From assembly GCA_963575745.1 (NCBI GenBank), contig CAUYUJ010011558.1, positions 868,280 to 932,279 of the forward strand: DNA of 64,000 nt. The letters are read 5' to 3'. The translations under genes and the position numbers were made by a program. Position 1 is the stretch's first letter. Every line of letters begins with the position of its first letter. The stretch comes from Prorocentrum cordatum. Taxonomy: Eukaryota > Sar > Dinophyceae > Prorocentrales > Prorocentraceae. Under the pieces are notes generated by a model. It saw nothing but the letters and a program-made list of their open reading frames with translations, was not told the origin of the DNA and did no database searches. Below are positions 33,636-46,600 of the stretch, one piece after another.

Positions 33636-34480
33636 CTCTCCTGTCAGCAGGTGGTAATCGACAAGGGCAGCGCTCTACAGCCAAGACGCTGAAATGAGGA
33701 ACAGTTCGAGCTCGGAAGGGGACCGAGGTTTCCTGGGGTCTTTCCATGGCTGTTTCCCTGATGCTCCTCGCCCACGCAGGCGCTTCTGGGGCCAAAAGTG
33801 GGATTCAGCAGCCCGGCTGTACAGTCGGTTCCAGTTACGGTAGATTCGCGTCGTGTCCACACGGCGGGCGAGCCCGCCGCGGGCGTTTATGGTTGAACGC
33901 CGTCAGTGGCCCAGGATCGGTTTGTACGCAACGATTCGGCAATCAAAGAGCCCGCCGATGATCCAAATTCGAAGCATCCACGCGGTGTCAGAAATCGACG
34001 ACGGGATCGTCACGACACGAACCAGCTGTACGCAGTGTCGACCTTGCAGGATCGATGGTGCCCTTGAGTTCTGTCCGTCGCGAGTCGTGTTTTCTTTGTG
34101 CCTGGAGCGTGGGCGGGCCTCGGAAGAGACTCTGTGTTCCTTTCAGGCGGCGTCCTCTGCAATCGATTCCGAGTTTAGGCAATTGGAAGTTTCCGGCCCT
34201 CCTTGGGGGCCTCAAGCGGCCTCCTCCGCAAGCCCGCCCCCCCTCCCACAAAGCAGAACTTCGGAGGTGGAAGCAGCGCGTGGGCCAGTCTCCCGCGCGA
34301 GCTGCAAGTGTATCCAGATGCTTGATGCAAACCCCGCCACCGTGCTGCAACACCGTTTCAGGGAGGAGTTCGGATTCTTATTATTTCGCGCATCCCCACC
34401 AGCATATCCAGGAACGATGCCCAGGGGAGCTACCTAGATCGAGGGAGCGCGGCAACACTTGTAGAGCTCGGGGAGCTCCA
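33636..34480. other. Spacer, no gene recognised
   Basis: ORFs up to about 200 codons on the plus strand have no recognisable domain, and no conserved start or splice context is seen. Confidence 0.35.
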
Positions 34481-34975
34481 CGGGCCAGCGGCTTCTTGGA
34501 TTCCTTTCGGAGTCTCGTGGGATGTCTCTCGGGGTGGGTACCTTGGGGGCCTCTTGGGGCGTCTTGGGGGCTCCTGGTGGTTCAAGGGGGCCTCTTGGGG
34601 CGCCGTGGAGGCCTCGGAGGCCTCATGGGTTTTCTTAGGGGCCTCCTGGCGGTTGTTTGAGCCCTTTGGGGCGTCTGGGTGCTTCTTGGGGGTCTCTTGG
34701 TCTCTCTCGGGGGGCTCTTGGGGGCCCCTTGGTCTTAGAGCTTCCTTGGAGGCATCTTGGGCCATCTTGAGCGGTTGCAGACCCAAACAGGCGAGAACCT
34801 CAGTCCTTCGAACACTTGGGAGAAACCAATGGTTTTTGCCTGCCCAGGCTCTCCTGGAGGGCCTCTTGGAGCCGTCTCGGATGCCTCCTGGGTTGTCTTG
34901 AGGCCGTCTTAGGAGCCTCTTGAGCGGTGGACATCCTGGGCCGTCTTGGCAATTTGGCCGTCTGGGGCTGTCCGC
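34481..34975. repeat. GGGCCTCTTGG-type repeat
   Basis: Degenerate words GGGGGCCTCTTGGGGCG, GGAGGCCTCGG and GGGGGTCTCTTGG, as at 13251-14215. Confidence 0.65.
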
Positions 34976-35344
34976 AGACCAACGGGGGCGCAGGAGAGCA
35001 TATTCAGGGAGGGGGGGCGGTCTTTCAGGGCGGCGTGCGAGCAGGCGGGGGGGGGCGGTCGTCCTGAAAAATACAAAACCTTGCCAGACAGCAGAAGAGC
35101 ATTCTACCACGCCCACTCCGTACAGTCAGGGTGGCGAGTTTCTCGTTGTGCGCACGAGTCAACATTCGTAAGAAGGTCGCTGCGGAATTTCGGGTGGGAT
35201 TTGGTGATGAGAAAGAGTCGCCGGTGGTGTTGGATTCGCCAGGAGGAGGCAGCGTCTCGCGTCGTCTTCCGTTGTCTCTCGTTGTTTGTCAGAGTATGTT
35301 TGGATATACGTAGTATGGGCAGTCGAAGCATAATGAGAAAAAAG

Positions 35345-38118
<2,774 letters not shown>

Positions 38119-38505
38119 CGACAGTGTGTATTTGTGTGTACTTCCTACGTCCCGACCGCGCCGCAGCCGCTCTGGCCCCAGCCCTCCTCCTGCCACCATT
38201 ACCTCCGACGATTCGATATTTTGAGCCTCTGGGCCGCGGTCCTCTCGACCGATTCCTTGGAACTTGCCAGACATCCCGAGCCAGATTCTCCTGGGCTGCC
38301 CTGGAGCCCTGCAGACGCCCTCCCAGGAGGCCGAGGACACGGAACACACGTCGGGCTTCGGGAGGTAAACAGAGCATCAATGACATGCTGCAGTCGGGAC
38401 CCTGACAGCCAGCGTGTTATTCCTTTTTTTTGTCCCAGAGCTTGGCTGTTCTTCAACACTCACACGCTGATGGGTCCCCCAGTGCGGCGTGTTATTGGTA
38501 TTATT
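38119..38505. other. Spacer, no gene recognised
   Basis: Non-repetitive sequence; no protein motif recognised in either strand. Confidence 0.4.
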
Positions 38506-38507
38506 TA

Positions 38508-38845
38508 ATCGCTTCGCTCATTCTGCCGGCCCTGGAGCACTATTTGGGGCCTCTTAGGGGCCGTCTTGGGGGCTTCTTGGGGGCTTCTTGGGAGCGTCTT
38601 GGGGCTCCCTGGCGGCGTATTGGGCTCCCCTGGGGCCTCTTGGGGGGCTCGTGGGGGCCCCTTGGGGCGGGAGGGGGGGAAGTCGATTGCAGCCCCCCCC
38701 TCGGAGGCCACGATCCTCGTGAGGGGTGGCGAAAAATAGCCTCCCCCCTGGGGATCGCCCGAGACCCAGCCGGGGATCGGCCGGGGTGTTTTTCGCCCGG
38801 GGCCCCGCAGGGGCCGCCCCGCGCGCGCGAACTAGAAATATTGTT
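38508..38845. repeat. GGGCCTCTTGG-type dispersed element, short copy
   Basis: Begins AATCGCTTCGCTCA and ends CGCGCGCGAACTAGAAA, the same ends as the copy at 13251-14215, with a shorter GGGGCTTCTTGGGGG interior. Confidence 0.75.
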
Positions 38846-39039
38846 AAGTAGTCACCGGAGATCTTACCACGCCTCTGGCCCGTTGGGCCGGCGAATTTTT
38901 GGTCCCCCAGGGCTGGATCATATTTTGACTCGCTGGAGGTCTGGGCTGCCAACCGCCGCCTCCCTGCACGCGCCCTTGCCGGCAGCCTCTCCTTGCGGGC
39001 GGCGCCGCGGAGCGGCCCAGCGATGGCCGAGGGCCTCGA

Positions 39040-39175
39040 GAGCAGCGGGCGCGGCGATGCCGAGGCCGAGACCGCCGCCGCTCACCGCCGCCGCTCGCCG
39101 CCGCCGCCGACGCTCCTCGCCGCCGCCGCCGCCGCTCCTCGCCACCGCCGCCGGCCTCGCAACCGCTGGCGCTGT
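39040..39175. repeat. (GCC)n-type trinucleotide tract
   Basis: CGCCGCCGC words over about 130 bp. Confidence 0.8.
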
Positions 39176-39399
39176 TTTTTTTGTTCGTCCGCGAGCGCGT
39201 AGCGATCGTTACCCGCCCTCGCCCCCCCCACGTAACGGTAACGATCGTACATTGGGGGAGGGGCTTGGGCCCACCTTGGGGCTTGGGCCCACCTTCCCAC
39301 ATGCTGGTGCTCGCGCGCATACTGACTGTGGCGATCGCAGCGCACCCGCGCCCGGGCCCGCCCCGCGTAACGACGCTTACTGGAAAATAAAAAAACAAA

Positions 39400-39570
39400 T
39401 CCGAAGATTGACAGCAGTTCCTGTCCGTTTTGAACTGGGTTCGCTGTCGGCGCCGCGACAGGCGTGGACCATTTGAGACAAAGAGTTGACTCAGTTGACT
39501 ATCCACCAGCGGCAGTTCTTGATTTCGGACAGTATTGACGTCGGGCATCGTGCTCAGTTTCATACCCACT
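39400..39570 (+). repeat. Dispersed repeat D, copy 1
   Basis: Contains GACAGCAGTTCC, TTTTGAAC, GTTCGCTGTC and GGGCATCGTGC in the same order and spacing as at 44205-44370. Confidence 0.6.
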
Positions 39571-40745
39571 GCTGCGTGTCAATCGAGAGTTTGGGGTGTT
39601 TCCGAATGTTGCTTGTCGGCTTCGGCGCCCAGGCTCCCATGTCGGGCCCCCAGGACGGTCGACGATCGCCCCAGGGTGAGGAACTGACCAGGTGCTTCTC
39701 CCTGGTGGTGGTGGTGGAAGCCTCCGCTTGTATGCGCCTTATCGCGTCAGCCTCTCCCGAGGCGTCGTCGATCTTCGTGCGGTACGAGAGTTCGACTCCC
39801 CAGGGTGACCCCCTTTGAGAGGAGAGGGCGCACGCCTCTCGGACAGACCCCCAGCGCGGGGGCGAGGGGGTTCAGCGGTTCAAGGAGCGCATCGCAGCTG
39901 GCGACCTCCATGCCCAGCTCAGGTACGGCAAGAAGTGCGTGACGTGAGATGCCACCTGCTACGATCGGATCACTCCCGCGCACGGGCTCGACCTTCATGG
40001 GCTTGCGTTCCAGCGCACGGGCCTGACCTCGACCTCACTCCCACGCACGTGCCGTCGTTGCCACCGACGTGCTCGCGGGCACTTGCGCGCGGGGCGCGGG
40101 ACCCGCAGACCGTGCGAGCATGCCGCCGGCGCCCTCCAGCGTATCCCCCCCGTGCGGCCGCGGCAAATGCGGGGCCCGCTCGCCACGGCCAGGTTGCGGG
40201 GCCACGCCTGCATGGTCTCGAGCGGAGGCGAAGCATCCTGACTTGCCTGTAGGCCCACCAAATAATGTCCTCGTCACCTGTTGCGCCAAATGTTTTTGGA
40301 GCAGTTCTGTCTGAGGCAGCACTGGTTTCAGACATAGGTTCTACGCTGTAAGAACATGTCTTGGTTCTTAGAGCGTCACGTTGTTCATCTTAGAGCATCT
40401 CGTCGTAGGCCGAGAACAATGCCAGGACGGTCGGTCCCTGCCGCTGGGAGAGATCACCTCTACGAGGTCCCACGAGGACACGAGGAACGCGATCAGCACG
40501 TACAGCAGGAACATGTGCGACTGACAGCGGCTAACGATCTCACAGCCCCGCGGCCACAAGGTGGTACCGCAGCCGTACGGCTGTGACGGCACCTGCGCCG
40601 TGCGGGCGGGGCTCGTGGGGGTCTCCACGGGCCTTCAGGGTCGCGAGGCTCGCGGCTACTCGGAGCCTCGCATTCCTAACATTTTGCTGAAATATTCTTT
40701 CCTGTCCACCATGCCACCTGGCCCTCAGTGGGCTAACTTCCGGCG
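39571..40745. other. Spacer with weak exon-like pieces
   Basis: A plus-strand frame ending near 39948 reads RFKERIAAGDLHAQLRYGKK. A minus-strand frame around 40430-40625 includes HMFLLYVLIAFLVSSWDLVE, a plausible membrane segment. Neither can be extended into a gene model. Confidence 0.25.
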
Positions 40746-40747
40746 TG

Positions 40748-40846
40748 TCTGGCCAGCAAGGTGCGTCTTCCTCCTCGTCGTCCTCGTGGCCGTCGTCGTC
40801 GTCCTTCCTCTTCTCCTCTGCATGGTATCCTTGCTGGCCAGAGGGG
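40748..40846. repeat. Short foldback, 14-bp arms
   Basis: TCTGGCCAGCAAGG (from 40748) is the reverse complement of CCTTGCTGGCCAGA (ending about 40845). The loop is pyrimidine-rich (CTCCTCGTCGTCC words). It has the size and layout of a miniature inverted-repeat element. Confidence 0.55.
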
Positions 40847-41624
40847 CTTTACAGCCGTGTCTTTTGAAGCATGCCCTCCTGTGCCGCTATCACTAACTTA
40901 GGTTTCTATTGCAAGCATCGTTGAGGCCTGTTCTTCACTTCCGTTCTTTTTGGGAGCAGGCCCTACTGCCTTCATAGTGTCGACTGTCGTCCGCTGTGGA
41001 GCCCGACTGTTGTCCGCCTTTCTTGTACACACACACTTGTGTCACCCATGGAGTTGCATAGAATGGCACGTGGATCGCCTACGGCTGTATCCCTCATTAC
41101 GCGTCCTCGGGGTAGGTGTGCTTTTGGTCGTGCCAGCGCCGCTTGCTTTGGAGGTGGAGCTTGGGATGCTGGGCAGGTTTCTGGCAATATCTATTTAAGT
41201 TGTTTTTTGCTTGGTGCATTTCCTCGTGAGGGCGAGGCTGAATGGTACGGCTTCCTGGGTCTTTTTTCATGTTCATTCCCAGGCCCCGGCCCTCCCTGCC
41301 CCCACACGCGGGGCAGGGACACGATGGGGGCGGTGCGGCACGGGGGCCCGGGCGGGCTCCGCACTCTTGTGCAGAGTTGTTCCGATTTTGGCCCTTCCGC
41401 ACGCGCCTCCGGCCCATGCCGGACAAGGCGGCATGGGGAGGTTGCCCGCAGCCTGCAGCTGGCACCGGGCTACGACCACAACCTTCCGCGTCGGTCCCTG
41501 CTCAAGGAGCGCACCCCGCCGCGACCATCTCGGCCCGAGCTGTTGTGCTCCCCTCCCAGCACTGCGAAGCCCGCGCGCGCCCTTCGAGGGGGCGGGCCTC
41601 GGCGCCATTCGAAGGAGGGATAGG

Positions 41625-41757
41625 AGGAGAAGAAGGTACCGATACTGTTGCTCGTCCTGGAGAGCCCTCGTCGCCCCGGCTGGGCTCTCGAAAATCTTGT
41701 CAGGAGGCGGCCCAGGAGAGGTGAGGGCGGTCTCGGTACCTTTTGCGGTTCCCCCAG
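41625..41757 (+). mobile_element. Introner-like element, family A, copy 2 (just 5' of the nucleoside phosphatase ATG)
   Basis: Inverted arms AAGGTACCGATAC (left, GGTACC at 41635-41640) and GTCTCGGTACCTTTT (right, GGTACC at 41735-41740). The internal block CCCTCGTCGCC..GGCTGG matches the other family A copies, with a deletion relative to them. It ends TTCCCCCAG two bases before the gene's ATG, so the AG could be a splice acceptor of a 5' UTR intron. A target duplication is not visible. Confidence 0.65.
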
Positions 41758-41759
41758 TC

Positions 41760-43588
41760 ATGGTGCCCTGGTGTCGGTGGGCGCACGGCGGTTGGTGTTT
41801 GCCGGTGCTGCTGCTGGCGCAGCGGGCGCAGCTGCTGGCCCGGGCCGAGAACCCGGCGCTGCGGGGGGCGGTGGATTACACAGTAGAGCAGGTGCTGGTG
41901 TTCGACGCCGGGAGCAGCGGCACGCGGATCCATGTCTTCAATCTCCAGCCTCGAAGAAGGAACAATGGCATAAACCAAAATATGCGGAGGTCCGCCCGGA
42001 TGCGTTGGATCTGCGCTGAGCCCTGCCCCTGGCGCGCTCTGCGCCAGAGACGGCGCAGATCCAAGAACTCCGCGCGGACCTCCGAACGTTGATATGTTTT
42101 AGTGTAGTTTTTCCTTCTTCTGCAGCCGCTTGTGCGTGGCGCGCACGTGCCCCGGATCGACCTCTCGGTGCGCGACGCGCAGACGAAGAAGGTGAAGCCA
42201 GGGCTGTCCAACTACGCCAAGGAACAGACCTTCGAGGCGGCGGGGCGGAGCATCCGGCAGCTGCTCGACTTCGCGGACGAGTTCGTGCCGGCCGAGCGCC
42301 GGGCTCGCACGCCGGCGCTGCTGAAGGCCACCGCGGGGCTGCGGAGCGTCGGGGATCAGGACGCCGCCGCGGTGTTGAAGTCGGTACGTCAGGCGCTCGC
42401 GAGCAGCGGGTACAGGTTTGAGGACGAGTGGGCCGACATCATCAAGGGGAAGGTCAGAGGAGGAAAAGGCACCCATACCACAACCCCTGTCTCGTTTTCG
42501 CCCTCTTGGGCATCCTGGCAGGCCCTCGTCGCCACCGCTGGATTCGCCTCGAAATCCTGGTCAGAGCACATCCCGAGAAAGGTCCGTGGAGTAGCGGTAT
42601 CGGCGCCTCTTGGTTTCCTAAGAAGGAGGAGGCGGGGCTCGCCTGGGTTGCGGCGAACTACCTCAGGGGCACCTTTGACGACGACCTCCGCGCCGAGGGC
42701 TCGCTAGGCGTTATCGAGATGGGGGGAGGTTCCACGCAGGTGTCTTTCCAGGTGGGCGGCGCCGACACAGTCGCCCCGGACGACAGTTTCGTCCTCACGA
42801 CAGCCACGGGCAGAGAGTACCGCTTGTACGCCCACAGCTACATTGGCTTCGGGCAGGATTACGCACAGATGCACCTGCGGGAGAGGGGACCGACCTCGCA
42901 GGCCAAGGACCCCTGCTACCCCGTCGGCTACCACAGGAACTCGGGAGATAGCCTGGTCGAGGGCTCTGGAGATCGGCAGGCTTGCCAGCAGGGCATCGTG
43001 GAGAGGCTTTTCGATGGGCAGGAGGGCGCCCCTGGGCACTACGCCAGCGAGCTGCCGCTGCGCGGCAAATTTGCCTGCACCGAGAACTTCTTCTACGTCC
43101 GCAGCAACGAGGCCCTGCCCATCTCGGGCGGCCTGGCCTCCATGGACGCGCAGGCAGGAGAGATCTGCTCGAGGGCGTTGGTGCCGACGCCAGAGCAGGC
43201 GGCCATCATGGACTCCGGCAAGGAGCCCGACCGGCCAAACTCGTGCTTCGGCCTGTCCTACCAGGTGGTGTTGCTCCAACAGCTGGGCGCCCCGACGCTG
43301 CCTGGCGTCGAGGTGGTGATCCAACGGAAGATCAACGGCGGCGACATCGACTGGGCACTGGGCGCCGCCCTCGTCCACGGCCTCGCCACCTTCCCGCGCC
43401 CCGGTGGCCTGGGCCCCGAGGACGGGGCCCCAGCGTACTACAGGGTCCTCGCGGTGCTGGGCATGCTGGCCATGGTGCCCCTGTTGCGGGCGGCGCTCGG
43501 CCCGCTGATCTGGAAGGGGCGCGGGGCGGCGCCCGCCTCCAAGGTGGCCACCACTGTGTTCGGCAAGGTGGCCGGGCCGGCCGAGTGA
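41760..43588 (+). CDS. GDA1/CD39-family nucleoside phosphatase (apyrase / E-NTPDase)
   Basis: Hydrolyses nucleoside tri- and/or diphosphates, typically at the cell surface or in the secretory lumen. Start is ATG 41760. Exon 1 encodes a hydrophobic signal-anchor (WCLPVLLLAQRAQLLA) and ACR1, VFDAGSSGTRIHVF. Exon 2 (42126-42452) encodes KVKPGLSNYAKE and ACR2, ATAGLRSV. Exon 3 (42626-43588) encodes ACR3, EEAGLAWVAANYLRG; ACR4, GVIEMGGGSTQVSF; and ACR5, GDIDWALGAAL. A C-terminal membrane helix follows (YRVLAVLGMLAMVPLLRAAL) with stop TGA at 43586-43588. Two membrane anchors with the ACRs between them match E-NTPDase topology. The spliced protein is about 490 residues, normal for the family. All five ACRs look intact, so an active enzyme is expected. 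Both introns look like inserted transposons. The exact donor of intron 1 is uncertain. Confidence 0.93.
41946..42127 (+). mobile_element. Nucleoside phosphatase intron 1, family B introner-like element
   Basis: Bounded by direct repeats CAGCC (41946-41950 and 42123-42127). Removing one repeat plus the element (177 bp) joins HVFNLQ to PLVRGAH in frame. The interior has inverted arms: GCGGAGGTCCGCCCGG..TTGGATCTGCGC on the left and GCGCAGATCCAAGA..CGCGCGGACCTCCG on the right. The acceptor TTCCTTCTTCTGCAG is canonical. The donor under this model would start CC, which is non-canonical. A GT donor at 41934 would also be in frame but would remove VFNLQ after ACR1. Confidence 0.75.
42449..42626 (+). 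mobile_element. Nucleoside phosphatase intron 2, family A introner
   Basis: A 168-bp element (42454-42621) lies between two copies of GAAGG (42449-42453 and 42622-42626). It starts TCAGAGGAGGAAAAGGCACC and ends GCGCCTCTTGGTTTCCTAA, with inverted arms around GGYACC/GGCGCC. The GT donor forms from the last G of the duplication and the first T of the element. The AG acceptor lies in the second duplication. The 173-bp GT-AG intron is 42453-42625. Its removal gives ADIIKGK joined to EEAGLAW, restoring ACR3 without gain or loss. Confidence 0.9.
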
Positions 43589-44204
43589 GGCGCCGAGGGG
43601 TCAGCGGCGCGAGGAGGCTCCCCTCCTGCGGGGCGTCAGGCGACCGCCTCACCGATGCGGGCCGGGCCCAGGATCAAGAAAGCGCAAACATGGATTACGG
43701 CGAGCGGATTAGCGACGGATCCCATTTCCATGCAGAATCGGCTCGCTCCGCCACCAACACGGGCGGCAGTGTCGCCATGATTTGGGGGTGCCCTCCCCGA
43801 TCCATGGATCTGGCTCACGCGTCAGATCCGCGGATCCCCGACAGGACCTGCGCCTTGCTCCCAGGATCGGTGTCCCTGCGCCCTTGGCTTCCTGCTCCCC
43901 CGGGCCCCTCAATGCAGGGCGCGCGCGACGTTATCTGGGGCGAGGCCGCAACCCGCGTGGGCGGCCGGGCCGAACCTGGTCTGACCCCCCCCCCGTCCTC
44001 TCCTCTGCAGGATCGAGATGAGGCGTTCCAGAAAGGGCCTCGCCGTCGAGGATCGAAGGAGTTGGCATCCCTTCCTCGGCGGAAGGCGACAGAAGGTCGG
44101 CAGAAGTTGGCGGAAGTCCAGCGGAAGTAAAAGTCGACCGAAGAGATGCCAACATTTTCAGGTGCAGGGTTTCTGGAACCTGCCAGATGGGCACGGAAAG
44201 AATG
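43589..44204. other. Downstream flank of the nucleoside phosphatase gene
   Basis: Contains the 3' UTR and spacer. A tract CCGTCCTCTCCTCTGCAG at about 43993-44010 looks like a splice acceptor, but the following frames are not recognised. No poly(A) signal is evident, as is usual in dinoflagellates. Confidence 0.4.
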
Positions 44205-44370
44205 GTGACGAAGACCCGACAGCAGTTCCAGCCCTTTTTGAACAGCGTTCGCTGTCCGTGCCGCCGAGGACGTTGCCCTCTCGAGACAGAAGATCGCCTG
44301 CCCAAGAGCTGCCGTTATCGGTTTTGGGCAACGTTTGTTGTTGGAGGGCATCGTGCGCAGTTCTGTCCGT
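44205..44370 (+). repeat. Dispersed repeat D, copy 2
   Basis: Matches 39400-39570 through GACAGCAGTTCC, TTTTTGAACAGCGTTCGCTG and GGGCATCGTGCGCAGTT. Confidence 0.6.
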
Positions 44371-44559
44371 ACCCTTTGGGGGCGTGCCAATGTCCGTGGC
44401 CTGCCCTCCCCGCGCCACGTCCGCTCTGGCCGGGCCCCTGGGCCGCGACGCCGCGGATACGTGGCGTTTTCTCGCAGACGCCCCGCGCGGATGCGGATAT
44501 GTTCGCCGCTCGTGATCCTGAAGGTCCCATCCCCCTCCTCCAGAGACTTCCCGCTAGGA

Positions 44560-45572
44560 CCAAGCCCCGACGCGCAAGGACCAATCAAAAGCTTCACAGT
44601 ACAAAACGGTCAGTTGGTCCTGTGGAGTCTTTGTTTGGTCCTTGCGCGTCGGGGTTGGGTCCTTGCCTTGCGAGCTGTTTGGATCTGTGGTGCGCGGGCG
44701 CAGCGGACCAGCGGTGAAGTGGGGCACTTTCGCCCCGCGCGCGCCCTGGCAGGGCCAAGGAGCCGACGCGAAAGGCCAAAACAAAGGCCCGAGCCTTTGC
44801 TTTGGCCTTTCGCGGGTCCACGGGACCTGTAGATCCACAGGACCACACCCGGGCTTCACGGGCAAGGAGCAAGGAAATGCTCAACAGGACCATTCCGGGT
44901 TCACAGGCACAAGCCCGAGCGGAGCAGTGGAGCATTTTCACCCCGCGCGCGTGCCCCGGCAGAGCCCTGGGACCGACGCGCAAGGACCAAACAAAAACTC
45001 CACAGGACCATACCCCTCCCAAACCCGAGCGGAGCAGCGGGGCCGTGGAGCATTTTCGCCCCGCACACGCGCCCTGGCAGGGCCCGGGAACCGACGCGAC
45101 AAGGCCAAACAAAGGGCGCGCAGGACCGAACCCGGGCCCCGCAGGCCCAAACAGATTCGAGCGGAGCAGCGGAGCAGCGGAGCAGTGGCACATTGTCGCC
45201 CCGCGCGCGCGCCCCGACAGGGCTTGGGGGCCGACGCGCAAGGATCAAACAAAGGCTCCACAGGACCGCACCCGAGCTCCACAGGCCCAAACCCGAGCTG
45301 AGCAGCGGAGCAGTGGAGCATTTTCGCCCCCCGCGCGCTCTCCCTGGCAGGTCCCCGGGACCGGCGCGCAAGGACCAAGTAAAAGTTCCACAGGATGATA
45401 CCCGGGTTCCACTGGCCCAAACCCGAGCGGAGTAGTGGAGTGAGCGTTTTCACCCCGCGCGCGCGCGTCCTGCAGGGCAGGGGGAACGACGCGCAAGGAC
45501 CAAACAAAGTTTCCACAGGACCATACCCGGGGCCCACAGGCCCAAATTCGAGCGGAGCAGTGGAACATTTTC
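44560..45572. repeat. Tandem repeat of about 120-137 bp with a head-to-head start
   Basis: Forward units contain CCGACGCGCAAGGACCAAAC, AAAGGCTCCACAGGACC, AGGCCCAAACCCGAGCGGAG and CAGTGGAGCATTTTCGCCCC, near 44765, 44972, 45092, 45231, 45362 and 45489. At 44612-44660 the unit is present in reverse complement (GGTCCTGTGGAGTCTTTGTT then TGGTCCTTGCGCGTCGGGG), facing a forward fragment at 44571. The array therefore begins with an inversion. Confidence 0.88.
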
Positions 45573-46395
45573 GCCGATCGAAGCCGATCTCCCGATGGGG
45601 GTTCTCCGCTTCGTTCCGATCTCACCCCCCAGTCTCCCGTCCACCGCCTGGGCGCCCTTCTCTTGGCAGACCTCCGACGATGTGTGTGTTCTCAATCCCG
45701 GCGGTGTTTCCCCGATCTGGGCCTCTGGGGCCCGTTGTCGGGCCCGCGCGCCATCAAAAAGGGATTCAGGAGGCAAACGCGAGGAAGCGGTTGGGACCTC
45801 TATGGTCGCGCTTTGAAGAACAGATCGGAGAGGATAATCATGTGGGTTCGCAGGTGCGCCCCCGACCGGCCCATTTGACGAACCGGCCCCTTCCGTGGCG
45901 GTCCCGCACCTCGCTCCAAAGCGTGGGCAGTGAGGATCCATGGCAGGGGCCGGGGGGCTGTCACGGCAGTGGCTCGTCAACGAAAGGATTTGTTTGGCCG
46001 CGCCCAATTCTTGAGAATGAACCGTGTTGTCGCGAGATTCCTGCGCCCGCCTTAGGGGAGGCCACGCTCAAGTTGGGTATGTGTTTGAATGTTTATGGCC
46101 TGTTCTGTCAGATTTATCTTGCCTCATGGAAGGTGTTCTCGCTTCGGGGTTCTTTCCAGCGGCCTGGCTTTGCCGAGAGTTCTCTAGACGGGGTGGCGGG
46201 CGGCGCGCCCAGGGCGGTGGCGCGGTTGGGTCGGCCTTCTAAGATGGCGGAGGGTTGCTTAGAAGACAGCGGTTTTCTCACAGGATGGAGGAGAGGAGCT
46301 GCTGGTCATTGCTCTTCGGCGGGCGACGTCTGTCGCTCGGCTGGCCAGGGATCCGGCCAGACCGCAGCGGTCAGGCAGGGTCATCCATGGAGTTC
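45573..46395. other. Spacer, no gene recognised
   Basis: Plus-strand ORFs (up to about 360 codons when run together with the repeat before them) have no recognisable domain. Confidence 0.35.
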
Positions 46396-46600
46396 AGGAT
46401 GCGGTCGAGATTTGCATTCATATTCAGTGCGTGTTGGAATTTCGGAAGCCTCTTTCCCCAGACACCCGAGGCGAAGTCGATATGGATAAGCATGTGGCCG
46501 TTAGCTATCAGATGCTTATCCACATCCACTGCGGTTCGGCCTTCTCACGCCCCTTCCCAAAAAGTCCAAGACGCAGCGGATATGAACACATAGCTTCCCC
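46396..46600. repeat. Inverted duplication with arms of about 80-100 bp
   Basis: GGATAAGCAT at 46484-46493 pairs with ATGCTTATCC at 46512-46521 (18-bp loop). Outwards the arms stay similar: TTCATATTCAGTGCGTGTTG on the plus strand against TTCATATCCGCTGCGTCTTG on the minus strand. Both strands therefore encode related peptides, CIHIQCVLEF on plus and CVHIRCVLDF on minus. Confidence 0.65.

Noticed and set aside
42704-43378. Minus-strand ORF of 224 codons
   Set aside because: Antisense shadow of nucleoside phosphatase exon 3.
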